From the NCBI GenBank assembly GCA_949373085.1, contig CASICJ010000027.1, positions 1 to 64,000 of the forward strand: DNA of 64,000 nucleotides, in the 5' to 3' direction. How positions within the stretch are numbered: position 1 is the first letter of the stretch; every line of letters starts with the position of its first letter. Below the pieces are notes generated by a model. The model made no database searches. It worked only from the letters and a program-made list of their open reading frames with translations, and was not told where the DNA came from. Both the position numbers and the translations under genes were made by a program. This document shows, in pieces, positions 8,847-18,300 of the stretch. The DNA is from an uncultured Verrucomicrobiales bacterium. Lineage in GTDB: Bacteria > Verrucomicrobiota > Verrucomicrobiia > Verrucomicrobiales > Akkermansiaceae.

Positions 8847-9455
8847 TTGAGTGTTCTTCAAATTGATCAAATCCGTCGTCAGCTTCGTGAGAAGTTCCCC
8901 GGCGCTCACCGAGATCCCATCCCCGAAGAACCAAGTTCGCAAGCCACGAGCCTAGAGTTCTCCGCCGGTCATCTCAGCGAAATTATCTCGCCGCATCAAT
9001 CAGCAGGAGCCTCTCTGATCATTTGCGAACTCCTCGATCAAAAACGCGATCTCCCAATCGCCCTCGTCGATGGCCGCGACACCTTTGATCCCGCTTCTTA
9101 TGGAAACGACAAATGTCGCCATCTCATCTGGCTCCGCTGCTCAAAAACTGAGCAAGCTCTCAAGTGTACCGACCTCCTCTTAAGCGACGGCAATCTTCCA
9201 CTTATCCTTCTTGATCTCCACCTCGTCTCCGAACGCGAGCTCCGCCAAATTCCCACCGCCCTCTGGCATCGGCTCAAAATCCAGGCCCGCAATTCCGGAG
9301 CTGCTCTCGTCTCAATCACTCCACGCGCCCTCTTACCCACTCCCCATCGTCGCTTCACCCTCGGAGGACATTTCACCCTCGATCACCTTGAACTCACCGA
9401 GCCCAGCTTCCAGCTCAACCAATCCGAAAGCCGCCAAATCGCCGGGAAGGCTTAA
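8847..9455 (+). CDS. imuA: ImuA-like RecA-fold accessory protein of the mutagenesis cassette
   Basis: Degenerate RecA/SulA-like protein, first gene of the damage-inducible imuA-imuB-dnaE2 cassette. The open frame extends to a TTG at 8775, but the LexA box and promoter lie inside that extension, so the TTG at 8847 (residue L25 of the long frame) is the only NTG start just downstream of the predicted transcription start; translation would be nearly leaderless. From there the protein has 202 residues: QIDQIRRQLREKFPG, then a RecA-like core with LIICELLDQ, LPIALVDGRDTFDP and LIWLRC. No Walker A is obvious, as in many ImuA proteins. Stop and imuB start are 4 bp apart. Confidence 0.75.
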   Translation: MSVLQIDQIRRQLREKFPGAHRDPIPEEPSSQATSLEFSAGHLSEIISPHQSAGASLIICELLDQKRDLPIALVDGRDTFDPASYGNDKCRHLIWLRCSKTEQALKCTDLLLSDGNLPLILLDLHLVSERELRQIPTALWHRLKIQARNSGAALVSITPRALLPTPHRRFTLGGHFTLDHLELTEPSFQLNQSESRQIAGKA

Positions 9456-9459
9456 ACAC

Positions 9460-10920
9460 ATGAACTACGCCGCGCTCCATTTCCGCGACTTCGCCCTCAG
9501 TTCTCTACTGGCGCGCGACGGCACTCCGCCTGACCAACCCGCCGCTCTTCTCTCCTCCGGTGAGCGCGAAAGATCTCACCTCATCGCGGTCAACCAAGCC
9601 GCCCGACAATTCCAAATTCAACCAGGCTTCCGCACTACCCGCGGCCTCGCCCGCTGTGCCGACCTCCTCTTACTCGATCCTGATTTCACCGCCGAAAAAT
9701 CCGCCCGCAGCGAAACCCTCGCCTTCGTCGATTCCCTCGTCCCAGACTTTGAACTCACCACGCCAGAAACCTATCTCCTCGACCTTTCCACTCTCCTCAT
9801 GGCCTCGGAAGCCGACTGGATTAACCAAACCCTCTCCGCCTCCAACTACCTCGCTCTCCCTCTCCAAATCGGTCTCGGCAAAACACCCGACCTCGCTCAC
9901 CTCGCCTCCCTCTGCCCCAACCAAGCCGATCCTCTCACGCTCAAGCTCGCCAATCTCGCCCTCGCCAAAACCTTCCCTCTTCCTCACGCCCCCATCCTCC
10001 AACTCTGGGGTCTCCAAACCCTCGCCGACCTCGCCGCACTCCCACGCCAAGGCCTCGCCGAACGCCTCGGCAAAGAACTCGCCCAGCTCCACGACATCGC
10101 CCACGGCAAACACCACCGCCTCCTCAAACTCTACCGAGTTCAGGATCACTACCATATCACCCACCAATTCGAACCGCCCGTCGCCAACCACGAACCCCTC
10201 CTCTTTATGGCCAAACGACTCCTGCAAACCCTCTGCAACCGCCTCCACCACCACCAACGCGCCGCCGCTGAAATCCGACTTACCCTCGCCTTCGATAACG
10301 GGGCTGCTAACACCCGCAAACTCATTCTCTCAGACCCCACTCTCTCGCCCGATGTCCTCCTCCGAGCCCTCCACACGTATCTGGAAACCTTCAAAGCCCC
10401 CGCGCCCATCGAGGAATTCCACCTTGAACTCATTCCAACTCTCCCTCGTCACGCCCAGCATCAACTTTTTTCGCGGGGCCTCAAGGATCCCAACGAATTC
10501 GCCGACACTCTCCGTCGCCTCTCTGGAATCGTTGGACCAAACCGCCTCGGCATTCCTCATCAACTCGACACCCATCGCCCTGATATCATCGCCCTCTCGC
10601 CTACCACCCCCGATTTTAAAACCCCACCGGTCCCCGATATCCCACCTATCAATCATCTCCCACTTAAACGCCATCGCCCACCCATTCCCATCAATGTTGC
10701 CTCCGAAAAACGAGGTCGTCACCATCACCCACTCGCCCTTCTCACCGGTCCCTACCAAGGCCAAATTCATAAAACTCGTGGCCCATTTCCGCTCTCTGGC
10801 TCCTGGTGGGAAAACGGCTGGCAACAAGCCCAATGGGATGTCGAACTTCAGAACTCTCTTCTCCTCCAACTCGCCTTTTCCCCGCCAAAAAAATGGCACC
10901 TGATGGGGATCTACGCGTAA
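9460..10920 (+). CDS. imuB: ImuB, Y-family polymerase-like hub of the mutagenesis cassette
   Basis: 486 residues from MNYAALHFRDFAL at 9460; the frame is open upstream to 9211 only as an antiframe of imuA. In known systems ImuB is a catalytically dead Y-family protein that links ImuA and DnaE2 to the beta clamp. The Y-family layout is seen: N-terminal palm region, a helix-hairpin-helix type segment (LWGLQTLADLAALPRQGLAERLG, about 180-200) and a C-terminal little-finger region ending in LSGIVGPNRLGIP. The N-terminus lacks the usual catalytic acidic residues (FRDFALSSLLA in place of an FVDVD-type motif). It overlaps dnaE2 by 28 bp. Confidence 0.85.
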   Translation: MNYAALHFRDFALSSLLARDGTPPDQPAALLSSGERERSHLIAVNQAARQFQIQPGFRTTRGLARCADLLLLDPDFTAEKSARSETLAFVDSLVPDFELTTPETYLLDLSTLLMASEADWINQTLSASNYLALPLQIGLGKTPDLAHLASLCPNQADPLTLKLANLALAKTFPLPHAPILQLWGLQTLADLAALPRQGLAERLGKELAQLHDIAHGKHHRLLKLYRVQDHYHITHQFEPPVANHEPLLFMAKRLLQTLCNRLHHHQRAAAEIRLTLAFDNGAANTRKLILSDPTLSPDVLLRALHTYLETFKAPAPIEEFHLELIPTLPRHAQHQLFSRGLKDPNEFADTLRRLSGIVGPNRLGIPHQLDTHRPDIIALSPTTPDFKTPPVPDIPPINHLPLKRHRPPIPINVASEKRGRHHHPLALLTGPYQGQIHKTRGPFPLSGSWWENGWQQAQWDVELQNSLLLQLAFSPPKKWHLMGIYA

Positions 10921-13900
10921 TCCAGAACGTGGAACTCCTCGCCAAATCCAATTTTTCTTTTCTCCGCGGGGCCTCCACGCCAGAGGAATTGGTGAATCGT
11001 GCCGCCAAACTAGGCCACCAATCCATTGCCCTCGTCGATCACATGGGCTTTTACGGCTCCGCCCGAGCCCACGCCGAAGCTCAAAAAGTCGGAATCAAAG
11101 CGATTACTGGAGCCACTTTGGAATCTGTTTCTAGGTTCCACCAATTAACGATTTTAAACAAATCTCAGACTGGATATCAAAATCTCTCCCGCCTCCTGAC
11201 CTCTCTCCACTGCCAACCAGCAGTCGATGTTTTTACACATCACGATCTCACTGGAACCCACGCCATCCTCAGTCCGGAATCTCTTCTCAAGCTCACCAAA
11301 GCTAATTTACTCTCAGCTGCCAATCACCTACTGCGGCACTTCGGACCAGGAAATGTCTCGATCGCGCTATTTCGTCACTTCCGACGTGGAGAACAACGGA
11401 TCAATCAACTTCTCTCCGATTTAGGCGATTTTCTCAAGATCCCAGTAATTGCAAGTAATTCACCGACTTATTCACAACACTCGGATCGCCTTCTCTCCGA
11501 TGCTTTCACCTGCTTACGCGAACACAAAACTCTTGATAACGCTGGACACCTCCTTGAACGGAATGGAGAGCGCTTCTTAAAGTCCCCCGAAGTTATTCAC
11601 AATGCATTCACAAGCTATCCACGAGCTTTTCACAATTCACTCGCGCTCTCTCAAGAATGCAGCGAATTCTCACTCGAAAATCTGGGCTATCGCTTTCCAT
11701 CCTACCGAGATTCTGACACTGGAAAGTTATTCACAAATCGTGAACAGTGTGAATATCTCAGAAAAGTAGTGAAAAACGGCTTTAAAAAACGTTTTTGTAA
11801 TTTTAGTAAAAAACATTATCAACAAATTGATAATGAGCTATTAACGATCGAAAAACTTGGATTCTCTGGCTACTTTCTTATCGTTTGGGACCTTGTTCGT
11901 TTTGCCCGATCTCAAGGTATCCTCTGCCAAGGTCGGGGCTCGGCAGCTAACTCGCTCGTCTGTTACGCAATTGGCGTAACAAGTGTCGACCCAGTCGAAA
12001 GCGGCCTCCTTTTCGAGCGCTTTCTCTCCGAAAACCGCCAATCCTGGCCCGACATCGATATCGATTTCCCCTCCGGCGAGCGAAGAGAATCTGTCATTCA
12101 ATACGTTTATCAAAAATACGCCCCACGCGGAGCTGCGATGACCGCCAACGTCATTACCTACAAACCGCGCTCGGCCTTCCGGGAAATGTCTAAAATCTTG
12201 GGCTTCCCGGAGTCGATCGCGAACCGCTTCACTGACCTTTGTGCCTCGCCCAAGGTTCACGACGCCTCCCGCGAACCCGTGAGCGAGGAGATTTCGATGA
12301 GCAACTACTACCCCGGCGACAAAGTGATGGAGCTCGCTGGAACAATCGAAAAGTCTGGTATTCCCCCTTCTCACCCGCGCTTTAGGCCTCTTTTACAACT
12401 CTACCACGCCGTCCTTCACTGCCCCCGGCACCTTGGCCAGCACTCGGGAGGAATGGTCTTTTGTGACGACGGACTCGACCACGTCGTCCCACTTCAGCCC
12501 GCCGCGATGGAGAATCGAACGGTCATGCAATGGGACAAAGACGATTGCGAGGATCTCGGTATCGTTAAAGTCGACCTCCTAGGGCTCGGGATGCTAGCCG
12601 CGATGGAAGATGCTCTAAGCATTTGCGAGCGACGCGGCCGTCCGGTCAATCTCTCTAAAATCCCGAAAGACGATCCTGCCACTTACGATCTCCTTTGCCG
12701 GGCCGACACCGTGGGAACCTTCCAAGTTGAGTCCCGCGCACAAATGGCCACCCTCCCAATTATGCAACCTCGCAAATTTTACGATCTTGCGGTCGAAGTT
12801 GCGATCATCCGTCCTGGCCCCATCGTGGGAGACCTTGTTCATCCTTACTTGAATCGCCGAACCGGTCGGGAACAAATCGAATACATTCACCCCGATTTTA
12901 AACCTATTTTGAAACGGACTCTAGGGGTCCCTCTTTTTCAGGAGCAAGTCCTTCGAATGGCGATGGTGATCGCGGGGTTCTCAGGGGTGGAAGCTGATTT
13001 TCTGCGCAAAGCGATGTCCTTCAAACGATCCGACGAACGTATGAATGCCATCGTAAACAAGCTGAAAACCCGCATGAACGAACGGCAAGTTACACCCGAG
13101 GTTCAGCAACGAGTCATCGAATCGATTGGCTCCTTTGCGCTTTACGGTTTTCCAGAATCCCACGCTATTTCCTTCGCTCTTATCGCCTACGCTTCATGCT
13201 GGCTCAAGGTCCACCGCCCAGCTGAATTCTACTGCGGGCTGATCAACAATCAGCCGATGGGGTTTTACTCGGTCAACACCCTCCTACAGGACGCGAAACG
13301 ACACGGCATACGGACAAAGCCAATCTCAGTGATACACTCTATGATCTCGACCGAAGTAATTAACGATCAGACCCTTCGCCTCGGCTTCCATCGTCTGAAA
13401 GGATTACGCCAAAAGACGATGGAGCGTCTAATCGAAGAACGCTCCTTCTTTGCTTTCGCTTCGCTCGATGACTTCCTCCGGAGAATTCGGCCCAATACCA
13501 AAGAGCGCCGCCTTCTCGCAGCCACCGGCGCTTTGAACGACCTCTACCGCAAATCAAGCATCGTCGAGATGCTCTTTGGCAAGCCGAGCAATTACCACTC
13601 GATGATCTTTTTGCAAACTCGCCAGCTCAGGAACAAGTTTTGGAAATGATGTTAGCTACCGAGCGACTTCAGACTGACCTCTCCCTAGTGGGAGCGACTA
13701 CAGGCCCTCATCCAATGAGGCTTTGGAGAAAACAACAAGAGGTCGAACTAGCAACCTCAGCGAGCCTCTTCAAAACACCCCACGGAAAACCACTCGTCAT
13801 CGCCGGTTTGGTTATCTGTCGGCAACGTCCAGGCACCGCGAAGGGACATTGCTTCATTTCGCTTGAAGACGAATTTGGAATCGCAAACCTTTTCATCCCT

Positions 13901-14068
13901 CGAAAAACTTTTCACCGATTCAAACTCATCATTACTAGTGAATCATTCCTACTCGCCCAAGGACGTTTGCAAATTACCGAAGGGCGACAGCCAACTGTCT
14001 ATGTCACATCGCTGAAACCTTTAAACATGCCCGGAGAATTCTCGACGGCTTCACACGACTTTCACTAG
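10893..14068 (+). CDS. dnaE2: error-prone DNA polymerase DnaE2, frameshifted near 13545
   Basis: C-family polymerase alpha subunit that carries out damage-induced mutagenesis with ImuA/ImuB. Start ATG 10893 (MAPDGDLRVIQNVELLAKSN). The PHP domain is N-terminal (HQSIALVDHMGFYGSARAHAEA), the catalytic motif WPDIDIDFPSGERR and GRGSAANSLVCYA are in the middle, and HLGQHSGGMVF follows. The first frame ends at 13649. The last part lies in another frame that becomes family-like at 13550 (IKHRRDALWQAEQLPLDDLF) and runs through an OB-fold (VIAGLVICRQRPGTAKG) to 14068. Joined, the protein is about 1058 residues, the usual DnaE2 size. One missing base or two extra bases (TA at 13545-13546) explain the break. 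Confidence 0.88.
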
Positions 14069-14218
14069 CAAAACCTTTTGGCAAATAACTCAACCGCAGT
14101 GTCACACCAATACTTCACCTTGGATCGACTCCTGAAAATTAAGATTTCTCGACTAAAAAAATCATCAGATCGAATTCATTCATTTGACGCCCCCTAAAAT
14201 GTCGGCCAGCCTCTCTGT

Positions 14219-14312
14219 GGAGAGTGCTGCGTGCCTGGTGGTCGCCGCGGTTTTCAAAACCGTTGAAGGGCAATCTGTCCTTGGTGGGTTCAATTCCTTC
14301 CCTCCTCCGCCA
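14219..14312 (+). tRNA. tRNA-Sec-like gene, anticodon UCA
   Basis: A 94-nt class II tRNA-like sequence ending in encoded GCCA. Anticodon loop TTTCAAA gives UCA, which reads UGA; the stem is GCGGT/ACCGT. The long variable arm has a 6-bp stem AAGGGC/GTCCTT with a 5-nt loop. The D arm can form the 6-bp stem and TGGT loop of tRNA-Sec if one T is bulged. The T loop is TTCAATT. Departures: mismatches in the 8-bp acceptor (A5-C, T7-C), one T-T mismatch in the T stem, and the D-stem bulge. It may be a decayed or error-containing selC. No selA, selB or selD lies in the window. Confidence 0.5.
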
Positions 14313-14319
14313 ATTTCTC

Positions 14320-15322
14320 CTATTTGATTATATACAAGCGGTTTATTGTCGTATTTAACCACTGTTACTGAACAATAGTTACGAAGCACGACATGGCAAA
14401 GAACACCCCTAAAATGATATTTTTTGGGGCAACAGATAGACAAACGGATTATGTGGAGCTCGGATTACCCAGCCTGAACTCATATAATCAGAACGGCAAA
14501 ACCCGCCTTGTGTCCTCTGAAACAGCCTAGGAAACCTAAAATTTCTACTTACCCCCCACTCAAACAGACGGAAAAATAAAGTCCGAATCGGCTGATTGAT
14601 CCGCCTCAATATTGACCGTCTTAAAGAGCCTATCTTGCTGGTCAAAAACCTCGATATTCCCACCGCTATGACAGGCATACCAAACAGTATCACGTTAGAA
14701 AAATCTCCACTTTTGCTCGACTACTCCTCCTCACGGACTACGCAACACCCATCTGGCTCTCACAAACTTTTTGGAAGAACCGCTCATAGATATGAAATAT
14801 TTCACTAAACCGACTCCATTGCCTAGATTCGATTCACCCGCATAAATCCCATCACCGGACCAGCTTATAAGATCTAGTGGAACTATCCACTACAAAATCA
14901 AATTCATCGACGGCACGTAAATTTCGCTGAATCGTCATCTCAAAAACTCCATTCATAATTTGTCCTGTGATACCCGCTTCTCGTTGATCTCATTCGGAAA
15001 ATCAGAACCGCTCAGCAAACCTCACCAAGATTATTCAATCCATCTCCATCAGGATCACCGAAATCATCAGTAATTCCATTGGCTGATTTCCACACTTTAT
15101 AGCTAATAAAGATCTGTCTGTCCCGGGCTGCCATGGATATTCTGCACTCGACCTCCAATTACGAGGATTCTTGTGATCTGGATTTTTTCGAAGGAGCAAT
15201 TAGAACCAGGGAGTATCCTGCTCCGTCTCCGGCGCTCGGCCACGGATCGACGTCTCTATAGGTAAAGTCCCTAATTAATCCCGTCGCAAGACTATTCAAC
15301 ACAATTTGCTCAGTCCCATTCC
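14320..15322 (-). pseudogene. frame-broken C-terminal continuation of the CotH/lamin-tail protein
   Basis: Downstream of the last in-frame stop of the giant protein, the same coding sequence goes on in alternating frames. A 15159-15407 frame carries SERYPMVEIGGVFSSGNL and IRDFTYRDVDPWPS, a lamin-tail domain end. After an A6 run near 15184 it shifts to NPDHKNPRNWRSSAEYPWQP, then to ANGITDDFGDPDGDGLNNL, a dockerin-like tail signature common in verrucomicrobial secreted proteins, at about 15010-15085. Further short homologous-looking pieces (IQRNLRAVDEFDFVV) reach about 14870, and a readable minus-strand segment (GGNIEVFDQQDRLFKTV) sits at 14570-14695. Most shifts fall in homopolymers. Confidence 0.6.
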
Positions 15323-18300
15323 TCAGATTTCCGGAAGAGAAAACGCCGCCAATTTCCACCATCGGGTAGCGTTCAGAAAAAAGCTGAAGGATTTGAAACC
15401 ACGACAAAAACGCTCGCCCACTCCGAGCAGGCTATTTGCCTTAAATGAAAAACTAATACCACTCGTGAATTCCACTTCAGACAAATCAATCGTCTTGTCT
15501 CCAATATTCATCAGCTCAATAAATTCGTAATCATTACGATCCGTGGATACCGCAACTTCATTGGCCGCAAAGGGCTCCGCTGGATGATAGCTAAACTCTG
15601 AAATGACGAGGTTAGTGGCATCTGCCGGTTCAGTTTCGACCTTAAAATGAGCTACATTGAGCGCGCTCCAATCTTCGGTCTCAGGATCGTATGATCTTGA
15701 GTATAACCACCCCGACTTCATTAACTCAAGAGGAGAGGAACTCTGCATTCCGTCACCCCCCGACGGCTGCCCCCGCAACTCAAGATCAAAACTGATGTCA
15801 GAACTGCTTCCACTTAATTGATGAATCTCTACCGCGATAACATTATTTCCCGCCACAAATACCGAAGGATCTAAAATTACTGTTCCCGTCTCATTCTCAT
15901 CACTCTGCAGCGTAGCGTATTGATTAAAGAGAGCCCCATCCTCCAAGTGAATCCGTTTGACTTCTCTTCCATTCACATAAATCGCCATCCCATCATCGAA
16001 GACGTAATCCAGCTTAAATTCCCCATAAGCCGAAGGATTTAAAATAGTCACCATCTTTCGAAAATAGGTCGTCGCATTCTTAAATATCCCGCCTGTTTGG
16101 GGTTCAACATCAACGAACCCGACCTCTTGAGCTTCATCCCCATCTCCATATCCCAGAGGAGACGGTCCATTCTCCCACGCGCTATCTGTAAAGTCAGCCT
16201 CACGCCACCCTTTTCCCTGGTTGGAACCATCATCGAGATACTTCCAAGAATCACCGCTCGAAACAAATTGCGCCGATGGGCCCATTCCCGCCCCACCAAG
16301 AGTAATTAAACTTGCTGATGGTGAGATCCCCCCGCCTACCAATCGGGGATCCAGAGAATGATGGTAAGAATTCTTATCAAAATCATCTTCTCCAAAGACG
16401 TAATAGATCTGAGGGATCGAAGTTGGAACACGCAAAGTAGGACCACCTCCCAAGGAAAGATCTCCGCCGTGTTGACTGTAAATTGGAGCATCCAGATCGG
16501 GATAATAATTTGAACCGCGCAAGATCTCTACCAACTCCTCCGTACGGCCCGCCAGCCATTGACCTTGAATCTGATTATAAGCTGACTCCCATTGTTCAAT
16601 CGTTCGCTGGACACCATGCTGATCACCCCATCGTGCCAGCTCGGGAATCAAAATACTCCGGTGGTCTTTCGTAATATCAGCATATCGCGCCATCGCTTCA
16701 TTTGCAGTCAACGCACCACTATTGAACAGTGCCCGATGTGCACGGTCTCCCATTCTCACCTGAAATTCCTTGCTCCCTCGAATGGAGCCAAATGGCACAT
16801 TGACCCCGTCTACCTTACTCGTTCGATTTCGGTCTGAATTTAAAAACATCGAGGTTTCGACATCCCACATAAAAAAGTGTGTTCCCTTACTGATCCGAGA
16901 TCCACGCCATGCGACAGGATCGAGTAAATCCCTCTCCCGTCCCGTGTAGTAGTTTCGCTGCGGCCAATCAGCATTACCTGTGTACCAATTCACCAACAAA
17001 TAATCGCACATGTTATCTACGTTCAAAAAATCAGCTAAGCCCTCATTATTTGAGCCGTCGGGATTCAGCCCCTGTAATTTCATATAGGCTGCGGTCCGTG
17101 CTAATTCACTACCCGCGCTGTTCACATCCCCAGCGAGACTCACAAGAGTATTCCAGGAATCCTTTAGACTGTCATTTGTGGGTGTCCCAAAATTTATCCC
17201 GTCCCAATCTTCTTTTTTAGCGCCAAAATGAGTTTCACCGAAGGAGACATCGGGTCGCTCCACGACATTATAGACGCCCCAGTAAACTCCATTTAAATAA
17301 ATATGAAAGTAACGCCCACGCGAAGACGGAATGCCAATATCAGATGCCGATCGCCGACCAAACTGATCCCGAGCATACTGCACATTAGTCCGATTTTCCC
17401 ACTGATATCCATCATTCGATTCCATCCTGAAAATCAGCGTATCAAATTCACCTGTCGTTAGATCTCCGAACAAAGGGTAGCGTAATTTTGTATCGCCATA
17501 GACTCCCTTGAAGACGAGGCGGAACGATTTCTTTTTCGTAAGATCAAAGCGCCGAAAGGCACCGCCCTGAATTCGCATACCGCAATCAATTTGGAAGTTC
17601 ATACTCCCATCAGGACTAGAAGGATCGATCAATTCTAGGGAAGTCGCCCGCTCCCAGTTAATTCCGCTGCTAAGTGGGTTGGCATAAATTCCATTCGATC
17701 CAAAGAGATCCTCTTCCGGCATCGAAAGAGACAAACTTGGAACAGTTTTCAGATCATCTTTTATTGTCGCCGCATGGAGCGAGGTCATACTTGAGTTCAT
17801 TCCGTAATCGGGAGTGATTCCCGACCAATCACGAGGGAGCCCCCAGATGCTCTGAGTCGTCGCCGAAGATTGTGTCACCACATCATCCACGAAGATATAC
17901 GTTTGCGTATCCACATTGGTTGATTGTAATCCGTCCAAATAAGCAATGGCTCTTACCGTCATCGTCCGATCTACCTCAATCGGCCCAGTATAAAGGATCC
18001 CCTCGAACTCGCTCGGCGTTGCTCCGTCGGTTGTATAGCGAATACTCGCACCCTCAGTCTCCGAGCTAATTTCCAAGCTAAACGAATCTGTAAAGTGCCC
18101 ACGATCCACACTGAACCTCGTGTCCTTTACGTAGCCAAGAAATCCGCTCGAATTTTCAGCACCCGGAGTGGCTGTCGACAAATACCCCATCTGTTGCCCT
18201 TCTCCAATTCTCCCAAAAGACACCCCCGCATCCTGATCTGGATAGTCAGCACCCTCTGATCCAAATTCCGAAACAATGGTAACGCCATCCGGCTTCACCA

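Noticed and set aside
9670..10257. Long minus-strand frame of 195 codons inside imuB
   Set aside because: Glu/Gly/Val-rich antisense shadow of a well-supported Y-family-like gene; no own motifs.
9560..10903. 447-codon + frame rich in Ser/Pro inside imuB
   Set aside because: Compositional artefact of the C-rich imuB sequence; imuB explains the region.
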